This document shows positions 45,262-57,259 of a DNA stretch of 64,000 bases, piece by piece. The DNA comes from Chionoecetes opilio (lineage: Eukaryota > Arthropoda > Malacostraca > Decapoda > Majidae). How positions within the stretch are numbered: position 1 is the stretch's first letter; every line of letters starts with the position of its first letter. The translations under genes and the position numbers were made by a program. Under the pieces are notes generated by a model that ran no database searches, had not been told where the DNA came from, and saw only the letters and a list, made by a program, of their open reading frames with translations. The DNA is taken from NCBI GenBank assembly GCA_016584305.1, contig JACEEZ010000187.1, positions 44,185 to 108,184 of the forward strand. The letters run 5' to 3'.

Positions 45262-46089
45262 ATTGATCCATGAGAATGGGGTTCAAAAAGACCTCAGAAT
45301 GAGGAGATTACACTATGAGAGACAGGTTATAATGTCAGGCTCGAGGATGACCTTAAATCATAATCAATACCATTACATTTTTATCAATTGAAAACGACGA
45401 CCTAGATTTGGTGATGAAAATAAAAATAAAAACTTTTTAATGGGTTTCCGGAAAATAAAAATGTCTCCAGCACTTAATTTTAAGGCAAGGAAAAGGTACA
45501 TTGGTACTTGCAACCAGTAATGAGTACGAGAACTTAGTATCTTTCCCATGATTGATGTGTTAAGAATGATGGCACATTTTAAAAAAATTAGCGAATAATG
45601 CATCTTTTGGCAGTTATTCCCTCCTCCATAACCAAAACTGGGGAAAACGGTGGGAACGGTTTTGGCGGGGAAAATGGAACTAGTTTTTACTGATAGTATA
45701 TTATGTGGAGAAAGTACAATATATCGGTAAACACTCTATGGGATGACATTAAGGTCGAAAAATATACAAAACGATTAGTCTAGGGGAATTACTTAACTAT
45801 TCCTGGAAAAAATCTATACCGTAGTTAAATCCTTTGGTATATGTATTCTAGTGTTCGCCCATACTCCCCCCTCTCCCACACTACAAGCTTGGGGACCTGG
45901 GGGAATGCGGGATATTGGCTGGCGGGTACAAAAAATATGCGTCGCAACCACCTAGTTTTTCAGTTAGGGGTGTTGAGAAAAGGTCCCTAGATTCAGGAAA
46001 ATCATTGGATATCTTTTGAGTCAGAGATGTGTGAACCTGACGATCCTCACAGAATGATGACGGACTCGAAGTGTTATGTTTGAGAACCC
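45262..46089. other. Unassigned repeat, right arm
   Basis: Mirror of 41,976-42,770. No gene. Confidence 0.4.
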
Positions 46090-46430
46090 CCCAACGGCTT
46101 CCGCTAGGAGGTTAGGTTATATTTGTAAGGTTGTTAGATTTTTTAGGTTAGTTAGATTTGGTTGGTAGGGTAGGTTATATTTGGGTCGGTTAGGTTTAGA
46201 TTTGGTAGGTTAGGTTATGTTAGGTTAGGTTAGGTTTAGGTTAGGATTGGTTAGGTTAGTTAGATTTGGTTAGGTTAGGTTAGATGTAGTTAGGCTAGGT
46301 TAGGTTTAATTAGGTTAGTTTAGGCTATATTGGTTAGGTTAGGTTAGCTTAGGTTAGATTGATTAGGTGGTATCGGTGGGTCAAGACCCCCCGCTAGGTT
46401 AGGTTAATTTGGTTAGGCAAATTTCTTCTA
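46090..46430. repeat. Degenerate TTAGG (telomere-like) tract, right arm
   Basis: GGTTAGGTTAGATTTGGTTAGG-type units; mirror of 41,640-41,975. Confidence 0.85.
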
Positions 46431-46536
46431 GATATAAGGAAATTACCCTAGATGCTAGGGAATTTTACCCCCCTACCACAACTATTAAATACGGTTTCCG
46501 ACGATTAAATTTGTCCCCACCCAAAAAACCCGCATA

Positions 46537-47195
46537 CCCACAGGCAGTGGCGGCTCGTGATAAAATAAAATGGAGGGAATGCAAGCTTCAAACAACCAGG
46601 TAGGATACACAAATTTTACCTAACTCAGGTATTAGTTGTAGTTGATGTTCACGTATTTCAGGGATGTGTAGTAGTGTGTGGTGGTAGGTTAGTGTAGAAG
46701 GGATGGCTGAGGGGTGATGATAGAATTAATTAAAACTTGAAAATAAACTCAGGACCACGTGATTTCAGTCTTTCATTTAATGTCAGCTGGGAAAGTTGAT
46801 GTTTTGCAATACTTCACTGGATTGTTCCATCGGTCATGGGGGTTTAATTAAAAGAAAGACGATTTAACCAACCGTACAGTAAACACTGTAAACACGAGAG
46901 GGACGAGACTTAGCTGCCTCGACTGCACCCATTGTGTTCCACAAGTAGGCAACGGCGGCGCAGAATGAAATCGCTACGTAAATAGGAAAGTAACTTAAAT
47001 TTTGGTCTGGTTTTAATGAAAATTCACTTAGGGCTAACGTATTGAAAATAATAAAAATAACAATTAAGACTTTTTATTATGATATATTGTTTAGTAGTGT
47101 ATCAATTATGCTGTGTCTCTAACGACACCATACACCTGCAGTGAGTTTCTCGGGTGTGGCTGCAGCCCTATGCTACGAGCCGCCACTACCACAGG
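46537..47195. mobile_element. hAT-like MITE with CAGTGGCGGCTCGT ends, right arm
   Basis: The element is 46,545-47,187, mirror of the left-arm copy. Flanking 8-mers are CCCACAGG (46,537-46,544) and ACCACAGG (47,188-47,195), the target duplication with one difference. It also provides the uninterrupted GGTTTTAATGAAAATTCACT site that is split at 20,063. Confidence 0.8.
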
Positions 47196-47394
47196 TCCCA
47201 AACTTGTTTGGTGGAAGTGGGATAGTATGGGCAAACACTAGAAATTACCAAATTTTAACTACAACCGTTTTTTAAAACTGAAGTAATACAAAACATAGAC
47301 AATGGTTACTAACCTGAGATAATTTGGGGATGCGCCCCCCCCCAACAAACTCCCCCGCTAGTTCACTAAACCTAACCTGGACGTGGTTGGAAGT

Positions 47395-47612
47395 TTAACC
47401 CGTTGAGGCCCTGAATGTACATTTCATGTAATTGCAGTCCCAATTGGACGATTGTAGTGAATATAAGCAATATTTTATAGATATGGACCTATTTGATCCA
47501 TGTTTGACTAACTGAACTGTGATATTCAGGTTACTTGTTCATAATTCATGGATCGACAACATAATTTTTTTTTATAGCCCAAAGGAAAAAATTTGGTGCG
47601 TGAAGGGGTTAA
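47395..47612. mobile_element. piggyBac-like MITE, copy 2, right arm
   Basis: TTAA at 47,395-47,398 and 47,609-47,612 flank a 210-base unit starting CCCGTTGAGGCCC and ending GGTGCGTGAAGGGG. It mirrors 40,463-40,666. Confidence 0.65.
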
Positions 47613-48826
47613 CCTTAAGCGGGGATAGCGGCAAAATTATAAATTCCCGACGATTGAATGTTACATCCATTCTAAACATCAAAATACAGAGGAAAAAGAG
47701 AGTACTTTTTCACCTCCTTATCAAATTACTGGTGAAAGTACCAAAATCCAGAAAAATAATAGTCAGCTAAGAAAATGACCGCGCAGTCCTCGTCCATGTT
47801 ACCACTTTGCAATTATGTCACTATGACGGTTAGTATGACCTCCAATAGTGGATAGCAAACAGTGAAATTGTTAAGGGTGGGCGATAACTGACAAGACTTG
47901 AAAGATTTCAAACATTTATGTGTTCTTGAGAAGTCTATGGTACATGCAAGATCCTGATGATAGGAATATCAGTTGTACGTACCTGTGATATGTAGGACAT
48001 CGTGCTTGTCTTCAAACTACCAATGGAAAGTGAGAGGAAGCCTTTACACCGGATCACCACCACATATCACGTCTCCTGATGTCATCATCACAACACCATT
48101 CGTCGCACACTCAGACCTCCACGTCCCAAGGGTCATACGGGCTCAACCAATCGCAACAAGTCATTTCTTACGAGCTGCATTGTGATTGGCAAATGTGTAT
48201 AATAGATTTCATGGCGTGGTTTTCATATGATGAGTTATATGATACATATAATGATATAACTCATAATAGGTTCCTTGCACTGACGTCAAGGAAACTAGCC
48301 AAATGCCGGTGTGTGCCAAAATCGTCCCACTTGTTGAATCGGTCCGTCCCTTGTTTAACCTAAATAAAATTACAAAAACAGAGAGCTGGTGAAGCTCTCT
48401 GACAAACCTAACCCAAACCTATCCTAAACCTAACCTAACCTTAAACAAAACCTAAATAATAACTTATTAAACCTAAAAAAACTTTCTTGGTGATCTCGAG
48501 GGAAAGAAAACATAAGGAAGCATACATACGCCTTTAGACATTGAAAGCTGGTTTGCCACACAAGACAGTATATATTTTTTTATTGTAAAAATGTCCAACT
48601 GCCGGGCTTATTTATAGACCTTTTCTGTTGCTTTTTCCGTTCATTAATATATATAGATAATTTTCTCGAATGTTTTTATGAAAATGGGACATATAATCGA
48701 GAATAAGCATTTGTCAAATGAATTCACTGCACGCCCACTATTCCGATTATATAGGATGAAGGGCCAGAAATTATACAACCTTTCCTACACAGAGAGAACA
48801 TTTCTTGATTTTATACATATAGTATA
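47613..48826. other. Unassigned, right arm
   Basis: Mirror of 39,259-40,462, with CCTAACC motifs at 48,410-48,475. No gene. Confidence 0.4.
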
Positions 48827-49575
48827 GGCCTCCTTCCATTGTGCCAATTTAAGTTGCATGAACCAGTTCTTTCAGTTCAGGTTGGGTTCTGGGTCAGGGT
48901 TGGGGTTCGCGTGTCACAAATGGAAACGCAAAAACACCCGCTTTTTTGTTACAAACAAACCAAGATGCAGGCAAGAGGAAGGAGAGCTTACTGCCGTGTC
49001 TGGGTGCTATTCTCGCAATGATGGACGATTCTATCAGTGATGAAGAGGAAGATATTATGTACCAGTTTACCATTATCCACTGCTGGATATCTTGGCAGAT
49101 ATGATGAGGTATGTGTGAGGTATGAGGTAAAGGGTACAAATTAAGCATGGCGATAGTTTACATCATATCACCCAGTCTGGACTGGACATGGTGGCTTGAT
49201 AAGCGGCGGCCTTCTTCTTCTTCTTCTTCTTCTTGTGACCGACATATAAAGCGGCGGCCTTCTTCTTCTTCTCTTCTTGTGACCGTTGTGTTATCGCTTC
49301 ATAGGTCCTCTTCCACTTCGTTCCTTCGTTAACAAAACTGTTTAACTCTTCCCCTGTTATTTAACTTTCTGCAATGCCCAGGCTCTGTTATGAACTGGAT
49401 GAACTGAAAATTCTACCCACCAATGGAGGTGGGTAGAAGAAAAAGTTCACGGGTTATGCGAGTCACTACGCGGGTCGCCGCGGACCTAGGTTTTTTTTTT
49501 TTCGTGCGCAAATGGAACGCCTTGAATTCTTGGGTTCCGTGAACTGGTTATGAAATGTCGCAAATGGAAGAGGCC
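48827..49575. mobile_element. TIR element with GGCCTCTTCCATTTG ends, right arm
   Basis: Mirror of 38,521-39,258. It starts GGCCTCCTTCCATTGTGCC and ends GCAAATGGAAGAGGCC. A 12-base T run at 49,491-49,502 corresponds to only five A in the left arm. Confidence 0.75.
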
Positions 49576-50163
49576 TTATATAATGCAACTGACGAATACC
49601 AGCACAATTATATAAAAAACAGTAATCTACCCACAGAGTGTTGATGCCTGAGGTACGACACTTTCTTCAGACTAGCTACTACCGTGGCCACCGATATGAT
49701 ATCGGTAGGTCTCGCTACTACCACGTGTTCTTTATCCCAAGCACCCCCTCCCTACCTTGGAAGCACCCGTTGTGTTTGTACGTCTGCAGCGTATCTTCCT
49801 GAGACCTTTTTCGAAGATTATATAAAAAATATATATATGCTATGCCAGTTTGAGCCGTAACTTTCTGCAATCATTACTTCACTTGAACAACAATACTGTT
49901 GTAACCTCATATATATCACGTTTTAAAATCATGTATAAGATATATATATCAGTAAAACACATATGCATCAATTATACGAAGATTGGGATTACATGGAGAT
50001 TGAAGTGTATGGGATAGTATGTGAGTAATTCATGATACTATGAAAGTAACTTCATTACTTGAGAGGGGCTCTTATGGGAGTAAACGAAAAAAACGAATTA
50101 CGAAAAAGTGAAATCACCCATGTTGCCCGCACGAGAAAACAGAAAAAAAAATGTAAAATATAT
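49576..50163. other. Unassigned, right arm
   Basis: Mirror of 37,934-38,520. Nothing recognised. Confidence 0.4.
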
Positions 50164-50509
50164 TACCGAAGATAACAGTGAAGTCGCCAGTTCTAGTTTC
50201 TTTGTTATTACAGACTGTGGGCGAGATAAAGAGACAGAAGTAAACGTCCCTCCCCGGGGCGTCGAGGCAAAATCAGTCTTTGTGCGCAGGACGTCAATGG
50301 GATCGCGCCAACGGCCCACGTTCAAATATTGTATGGCCTCACTCAGGCCTCACCGCCCGACCCGATCACCTGGACACGCCTGACACCTCCCTACCATATC
50401 TCTCTCTCTATCGTAGCCACCCATATTCTTTACCATTGAATCAGTATGTGTACTCGAGAAGAGAGGAGAGAGAGAGAAGATAGAGAGAGAGAGACGGAGA
50501 GGAGAGAGA

Positions 50510-50540
<31 letters not shown>

Positions 50541-51622
50541 TGAGAGATGAGAGAGAGAGAGAGAGACGACGAGAGGGAGAGATGACGAGAGACGAGACGA
50601 AGAAGAGGAGAGAGAGAGCGAGGAGCGAGGAGAGATGAGAGAGAGACGAGAGAGAGAGAGAGAGAGAGGAACGAGAGAGAGAGAGAGACGAGTAGAGAGA
50701 GAGAGAGTTCTAGTAGCACACAAGCTGGGGACGAGACATTGCTTTGTGCCGCTGTTTCCGCTTGCGGGACAAAGCAAAGTTAATCCCACCTGACATGCAA
50801 GGCCATGCCTTCATTTTCTTATGTTCCTATGTTCTACCTCCTCCATTCCCTACCTTCTCCTCACTCCTACCCCTTCCCTACTCCCTCTCCTCCTCCTCCA
50901 TCTTTCTTTCACTCTCACCATCCTCCTGCCCTCTTAATTTCTTATTGACGTCACTTCCCCCACGCGCGGCAAAAAAGGAGTGACGTTACCTTCTGTCTCT
51001 TTAACCTGCGTGTGGTGGCGTTAATTACTTACATTGTACATCCATGATTCAGGGAAAGTTAGAAGGGTCTATCTGAAAAGTCACCGCTGTGTCATTTGTG
51101 TCTTCATCGTGTCTATTATGGCTATAAATGAACAAATTACAAAAATAAAAACCGAGTGGCGACATTCACTATACCTACTACAGTAAGTCGCAGCTAGCAT
51201 TTACCCAACAGTTGAGTCGCACTCTGGCGGATTCAGGAAATTAGAGGTAAAGTTAAAACAAGTCTCATATATATTAGCTGCGGAAGATGCTGGAAGTATT
51301 ATCAAAATTCCTCTGCCAACGTGAAAAACAAATTCTATTCAAGTTGAAAGATCTGCAAGTTTTGTCTGTCGCACCGAAAGTTGATCAGTGTGTCTGTCGT
51401 CGGCGAAAGAAAAAACGTGAAGAAGCAAAATGCGCAAACAGTTTATATTTGAAGGATACAAATCATAAAACAACGCTGAGACAGGGTAGATTATAAGTCA
51501 TGATATAACTACTGTGTAACATCTTCAGTGGCACATTTAAAAATCAGTAGTGATGCTATAATTCGTAAATTGCGCCTGGCGACTTCCAATGCAGGGTGAC
51601 GACTTCACTGTTATCTACGGTA
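50164..51622. mobile_element. TIR element built on GTGAAGTCGCCA, right arm
   Basis: It starts TACCGAAGATAACAGTGAAG and ends GACTTCACTGTTATCTACGG then TA, with a second GCGACTTC just inside. A GA microsatellite fills 50,461-50,708. Bases 51,163-51,622 are the part also found at 4,060-4,515. A 69-codon Lys/Arg-rich ORF (51,287-51,493) is open in this arm but not preserved in the mirrored arm or the 4-kb copy, so coding is not supported. Confidence 0.7.
50461..50708. repeat. GA microsatellite, right arm
   Basis: GAGAGA with interspersed GAC units. It mirrors 37,404-37,616, but is less pure and of different length. Confidence 0.95.
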
Positions 51623-51949
51623 GTACAATGCGGACCTTGGCCTCGCGTCTAAAGGCCTATTAAGAGGCCGTGAGGCTTTTCTACACGTGGTAGTTTCTGT
51701 TACTAACACTACTATATCCACCTTTCATCACCCATTCATTAAATGTTTAGCCCCCTTTTAAAATCCATATTGACTCCGCACGACCGCCTGACGACTCCAT
51801 TTCAATCATTGAATTGAATGGTTATTGGTGGATGTACAAGCTTAAGGGTAGGAGGTCGTGCCGCTCGCCTCCCCCAGGCAGTGTAATAATAAATATGAGT
51901 TACAAGTTATAAGTTAGGGGTGTATCAGGGCTTCCCACTAAGGGGTAAG
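51623..51949. other. LINE 3' region or spacer, right arm
   Basis: Mirror of 36,161-36,485. No gene. Confidence 0.4.
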
Positions 51950-54795
51950 TAATTGTACTATTACATATTATGCATACAGTCAGACACCACCTGCATCACC
52001 ACCTTGGGGCGAATTTAGTGTAGTCTCGAAGGATGCAGGCGGTGTAATTTGATGAAAAAACAGCAGGGTGTCGGGGCAAGTCGATCCTGGTGGCCTGGTG
52101 CCTAAAATTTTTGCAATGCGGGGCAGGTCTATGATGTAATGATGCAGTGCGTGGACATCCTGGCTTGGCACCCAAGGTACAAGAGACAGCGGGGGTTACT
52201 AACCTCCAGTAATATTTATAACCTAGTGCTGGGTGCATTGCAACAGCATCCTGGGCTCACTGTGTCTCCCATAAGGGTAATCACTGCTGTGGGAGACACG
52301 GACATAGTGGAGGCCACTTAAGCTGCCGCGACGACAGCAGTATTCTAAGCGACGAACCATGTACTATTGACATGCTGTTGAACACTACTTTTAACATGGG
52401 TATGAGTGTATTCAGTGCCAGGGTCCATTGAGTCATCCTGAAGGGTTTGCCGGGCAAGGCAATTGCCCTTTCGTTAAGTGGGATGCCACCTGGGAGGCCA
52501 CCCAGGTTGAAGAGACCCTGGCACCATCCTCTCAAGGGTACGAACGGCAGCAAAGACACTATTTACAAGATCACAGTCAGCGGGCGAGGTAGATAAAGTC
52601 ATACAAGGCAGCGCCTGACTGTCTACAAAACATGTGACATCCTTAGGTATAGCTGAGACAGCATGCAACCCTCAAGTATGGCGTCAGCTCTGCCCGGTTG
52701 AGAAGAGATTGGAAGGTAGGCGTTCGTTGGCAGTACGGTATCTGTGTATTGGCTGGGACGAGGTGTTGTAATCACGTCATGAACAAGCCGCAGCCAGGGA
52801 ACTTGCTGCCATCAAACTGACCCATCAAGTACACATGACAGCTGGATTTGAGGGATTACTTGGAAACCAAAAAAAAAACTGTTTTTTTTTGGGTCATTTT
52901 TTGGGGATCCTGGAGCTTGGGGAAGCCAGGCTCTTTTGGGGGATGAAAATTCTTTCAATGTCTACAGTGACCCGTCGCGGGTGCCAGACAGGCTTCGGGT
53001 TGGTGAAGGAAACTAGTGCCACAAACAGCATTAAAAACACCTACGGTGTTAGCAATGAAAAGATCTGCTTGAGATATGTGGACAGCAGGAGCCCTAGGGT
53101 TTAGAAGAAAGTGATATATTAAGATACTTTGATCCTATCTAAGACACTTTGCAAGTACCAACTACAAGGTTATTGACTATACAACGCCCACAACGCCAGG
53201 ACGAACTTGGTGACTCGAAACCCGCTGACCGAATGCATGGGACTCTGCCACGCGAGTCTACGACTCTACCAACCCTACCACCCTGACGGGTTTAGAAGAA
53301 GTGAGGCTGCGTCTGTTTAAGGGTGGGAATGATCCATTACAAAGCATGCGGCAACAAGTACGGCAAGTAAGTTATTTCCTGGATTCTGCGTTACAATACT
53401 GGGCAGATCAGTTCAGCCCTAAGTATTCTATCTTTGCTGTTCTGGGGCAACCTAAATTATTCCACACAGGCTCATTTTAAATGAGCTCCAAGGACGGAGT
53501 TGTGTTTCCACTGAAGTGAAACCAAGGCCGTGGAGGCATAGTCACCCCCCCCCCCCCCTCAACAAGTGACCGGACTACAGAAATATAAAACATCCTAAGG
53601 ATAGGAATACAAACGACAAGGCCTCTGTTGGCTAGGACTCTGAGTGGTGCTAGTCTAAGCAGACAAATGTCTCGGACATGGCTGATTGGACTGGGCAGAC
53701 CTTTGTAGCTGAGGGGTGAACAATAAGTCTTTTATAAGTAGGGGGACTCTGGCATGGGACATGATTAGTGGGTGGGCGGGCAGACTCTTGTTGCTGCTGC
53801 TTGAATTTGGTCTGGTTTCGCTTGAGACAAGGCCCCATTCTGTACACACCAGTGTTGTCAAATTGCTGCAAGGCTAAATTAAGAAGCTGTAGGGTCTGCA
53901 GACACAATGTATGTCATCAGCATAAATGAGGACCTGAGTGTCCTGTGGGAAAGGCCAGCGGGCAATTTTGTCAATCAAACGATTGAAGAGCATAGGGCTA
54001 AGGACCCCCCTTGTGGCGTAGCCAGTTCAAAAAGTCCTCTGAAGAGGCTGACACCTTGAAACATTACTTGTGCCTTCCTGTCATACAAGGTAGTCCTAAT
54101 CCAGTCAAGCAGCTGCCTCGGGACACCTCCCTTCATAATGAAGTCCTCCATGTGACATCCTGATTAGCCCTATCAAATGCACCTCTTAAGTCTAATGAAA
54201 GTCTACAAGTGGCAACCTCTATTACCTAAACACAACTCAAAGAAACAGTCACGGTGGAGTGTCCTTTGAGAAACGTGAAGGTTTGGGATAGTGACTCCCC
54301 ACCTGATTACTAGTCATTTAAAATTACTCTTTCCACATCTTGCACACACAGCTTGATGAGGGAAATGGGCGGAAAGTGCCGTCGCCTTGGGGATGGGAAA
54401 AATAACGCGGCGCCGCCCTCCAGAGGAAGGCGTGACCAGATGCAAAGGACATGTTGAAAATATCCAGGATAGGGTTGTTATCCTCTTGAATAGCAGTGCA
54501 TTAAGGAGGTTAGTAGGTGAGCCGTCTTGTCCAGGAGCTGTTGACTTGCCGTGTTTACTGCATATAAAGCAGCTGGATCAGGGTGATCGGCACACAGGTG
54601 TCACCATCAGGGTGACATGGTGCTGGATTGAGCGTCCATCCAGCGCGCCTCCTGTGGCGGGCAAGTTCGTCCTGATGACCGAAGGAAGCTCAGAAAGAGG
54701 AAGCCAAGCTCCTTTCCACGGAGAAGCAGATCTTGGTCCTGCCGCGGGGTCAGGTGCCGCCCCGTATGGCGTTCTGGCTTACCTCCGGTCAATAA
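51950..54795 (-). mobile_element. I/Jockey-like LINE ORF2 remnant, right arm
   Basis: This is the mirror of the left-arm LINE, read on the minus strand. RNase H pieces are clearer here: FVDSQAL near 52,610-52,635, then AAVRTLER and a GIPLNERAIALPGKP stretch near 52,440-52,490. The YADD box (reversed as CATCAGCATAAATGAGG) is near 53,918. The RT start lies near 54,400 and the arm ends at about 54,795. Frames break at different places than in the left arm, as random read errors would do. Confidence 0.75.
53110..53287 (-). mobile_element. tRNA-derived SINE, copy 3, right arm
   Basis: Mirror of 34,860-35,049. Exact 13-bp duplications GGGTTTAGAAGAA lie at 53,097-53,109 and 53,288-53,300, proving insertion into the LINE by target-primed reverse transcription. 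The body keeps the GCATTCGGTCAGCGGGTTTCG (B-box) region and the GGATCAAAGTATCTTA tail. Confidence 0.85.
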
Positions 54796-54874
54796 AAAAT
54801 ACCGAATCAGACCGAATTCGGGATAGTAAAACACCGGATCGGGGCTATAAAATGTCAATTTGCGGAACATAAAT

Positions 54875-55277
54875 CATTATTAGAACTGGTAGACACTTTT
54901 GTGGGTTAATGCCCTAATATAAACCATAAGTACATCAGAAAAGTGATGCAAAAGAAATATTTGTTTCGATTTGGATTCCAAAAAATATTTATTTGCACTC
55001 GCTTCTATTCTTCAAAGTTTTCTTATCGCAACATAAAAACGATTAGTTCATCGATAAAGAATGAGAAGAGACTATAAATACAATAGAAAGAGAAACTCGA
55101 ATGTGATCCCTAACAAAAGATTGACTCACCTTCAACCTCGCCTTCTCCTGGCGAGTGCAAATAAAATATTTGGACTCACATCCAAACAAATATTTCTTCT
55201 GCATCACTTTTGCTGTAATATGGTTATAATTATGGGAATTAACCCCACAAAAAGTGTATTACCAGTTCCTAATAATG
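54875..55277. repeat. Fold-back element H
   Basis: Arms of about 130-140 bases: CATTATTAGAACTGGTAGAC, ACTTTTGTGGGTTAA, AAAAGTGATGCA.AAGAAATAT and TTTATTTGCACTCGC return reversed at 55,150-55,277. The 120-base loop is AT-rich. It starts 80 bases outside the giant palindrome. Confidence 0.8.
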
Positions 55278-56578
55278 ACTAATAATGGATGAACCAGGCG
55301 GGGAATGTTCACGACAAAATGCGCGCCCTGTTCAGTCCAGTCCGGACCGGTTCAGGGTGAGAATGATGGTCGCTAAAAACACGAGAATGGCCCCGTCCAT
55401 TCGTAGCTCCATTGCTGGGGGATCGAGTGGCGGTGCTCGGCAGAATGCAATGTGTTGTGACGGTACATCAATTTCCAAGATGCTTCAGCAAATGCGAATA
55501 TTGTAATTTTTCGTGTGATGAAATTAACTTAGTTTATTGGTCGGCCATCATGGTTGTTTCATGTCTTATCAAGCAGCACGAGAAGCTCCTGGTCGTCGTC
55601 CCGCTGACTGTAGTGCGCATGCGGCCAGTTCTCCCCACCCTGAGTCCAGGTGGTCCTGCTATACCTGGGCGCACCGGACTGGACTGGGCTAAACCGTCAG
55701 GACTGCCTCGCAAAAACAGTGAGCGCCGGACTAGCCCAGTCCAGACGGGCCAGCGCGCGGCCGCGAAAAAGCGCTTTAAGTTTCGGTCTCGAAACGGTGG
55801 TGCCAATAACGAAAAATGTACGAACTATATAATTCCTTTCCCATGGTTTAATCTACTTAGTCATGAGCTATGTCTTAACATCAGCGCTTCTAGTTAGCTG
55901 AATGAAATGTTACATGGGATAAGAATCATGAAACCATGATATTAGGGGGGGGTGGGGGGGACGGCGACTGTGGACTGACCCCCCATCACCAAACCCAACC
56001 CTCTATGTATTTAATGCCATCACTGCTCACGATTGGATTAACCTCTAAGTAAAACATATGACCTCTTGAATGGTCTTGGAGTAAAGGAGTAGGTGAGGGA
56101 CAAGGCAGCATCACACCGCCACACGTACCCACGCCTCCAGCATCAACAACATTGTTACACAAGTTCACCATTTTGCCCGCCAGCATGCTGTTTTCTTGTC
56201 TCCGCCAGACATGTACCAGCACCTCCCCTCCCCCCCCCCCCGTAAAACTGCCACTTAACTTGTCCACTCACTTCTGCAACTTCTGATGAACTTCTGTACC
56301 CATTCTCAACGCTCCCACTCTGTATTTCCTTGCACACGGCCTTTCCAGGGCTCCAGTAAATACACACACTTGGCAGCAGTGACTGGCATCAACACAACAA
56401 CGCTACGTACGGCACGGAGACTATATTTTATAAATATTTGTTGTTTTTGAAAGATTCCCTTGCTGTCCTTCGTTTTACCCTTTCACGAGTATTAATATGA
56501 GTATAGTTTCCCTTGAATACTGAATTTGATGAAGGAGTAAAGGTTAAAGGGTATACAAATTGTATCCATGGTAATAAC
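55278..56578. other. Unassigned; GC-rich CAGTCCGGACCGG stretch and one Gly-rich ORF
   Basis: Bases 55,320-55,760 have loose inverted motifs (CAGTCCGGACCGG, CCGGACTGGACTGGGC). The minus-strand ORF 55,986-56,267 (93 codons) encodes a Gly run from a C run, then an unrecognised sequence (AGKMVNLCNNVVDAGG). It could be an exon or chance. I cannot name it. Confidence 0.25.
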
Positions 56579-56743
56579 GTTGGTACGCCTGTCAAATATT
56601 CACCAGTCGGGGGCAGTTCTTGTAGATGTCACCAGTGAAGGTTACGACGGTGGAAAAATCTCCACCGGCCGGGATTGACGAGCATTCTAATATAGCCCTA
56701 CAAGAAAATGCCCGACTGGTGGATATTTGACAGGCGTACCAAC
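56579..56743. mobile_element. 165-base hairpin MITE
   Basis: The first roughly 48 bases, starting GTTGGTACGCCTGTCAAATA, return reversed at the end as TATTTGACAGGCGTACCAAC. Inner parts CACCAGTCGGG and CTTGTAG also pair. No target duplication is clear. Confidence 0.8.
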
Positions 56744-57259
56744 ACAAGCGAGTCAAAGCGGCATCAGTATTTGGACTGTTATACATATCTAATACATTTT
56801 ACTAGTGAAATGTATCATTTCTGACATTAAAATATAGCTAAAGGTAGTGTTCGCACTGGTCTGAGCGTTGGTGCAGAAAAAAATTGGCTCCTGAGGATGC
56901 TTGCGAGTACATTTGAACGGCCCGCCACCACTGCTCAACACAATGGCCGACCTCACATTCTCCCGCCCGCGCCCGGCTTCCTCAAAGTAACACACCCATA
57001 TAAGGGCTCATGGACCTGATTTTACCTTATGAGACCGTGTGCATTCACAGTGTAATGGATGTTCACTCTCGGTGTTTGAAAAACCTCTGTAATGTCTGGG
57101 AAGAAATACGTGGAATAAGTGGAAGCGGGAGATAGGGGGATGTGCAAGTGTCGGGAATCAGCTGACTTTTACCTCCACCCATTGAGCTCGACGATGTCGC
57201 GTCGTATGTTGATTCTTGTATACCACAAAACCGACAACAACGGGTGGAGAAAAATTCTT
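56744..57259. other. No gene recognised
   Basis: Short ORFs without known motifs and no paired repeat. Confidence 0.4.

Larger units (their letters stand above)
33350..54795. repeat. Giant palindrome, two arms of about 10.7 kb
   Basis: The arms (about 33,350-44,019 and 44,024-54,795) are reverse complements over their full length. The centre is AAAGTGGC / CTAA / GCCACTTT at 44,012-44,031, a 4-base loop. All nested features occur in both arms in mirrored order. Arms differ by scattered single-base indels, some substitutions and several long homopolymers present on one side only. By eye the difference is of the order of one in ten bases, but I could not compute it. Similarity ends abruptly around 33,350 and 54,795, and the outer flanks are unrelated. 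Confidence 0.9.

Noticed and set aside
55986..56267. Gly-rich minus-strand ORF of 93 codons as a candidate gene
   Set aside because: The Gly run derives from a C homopolymer of doubtful length. The rest matches no family I recognise, and no splice or promoter signal is visible.
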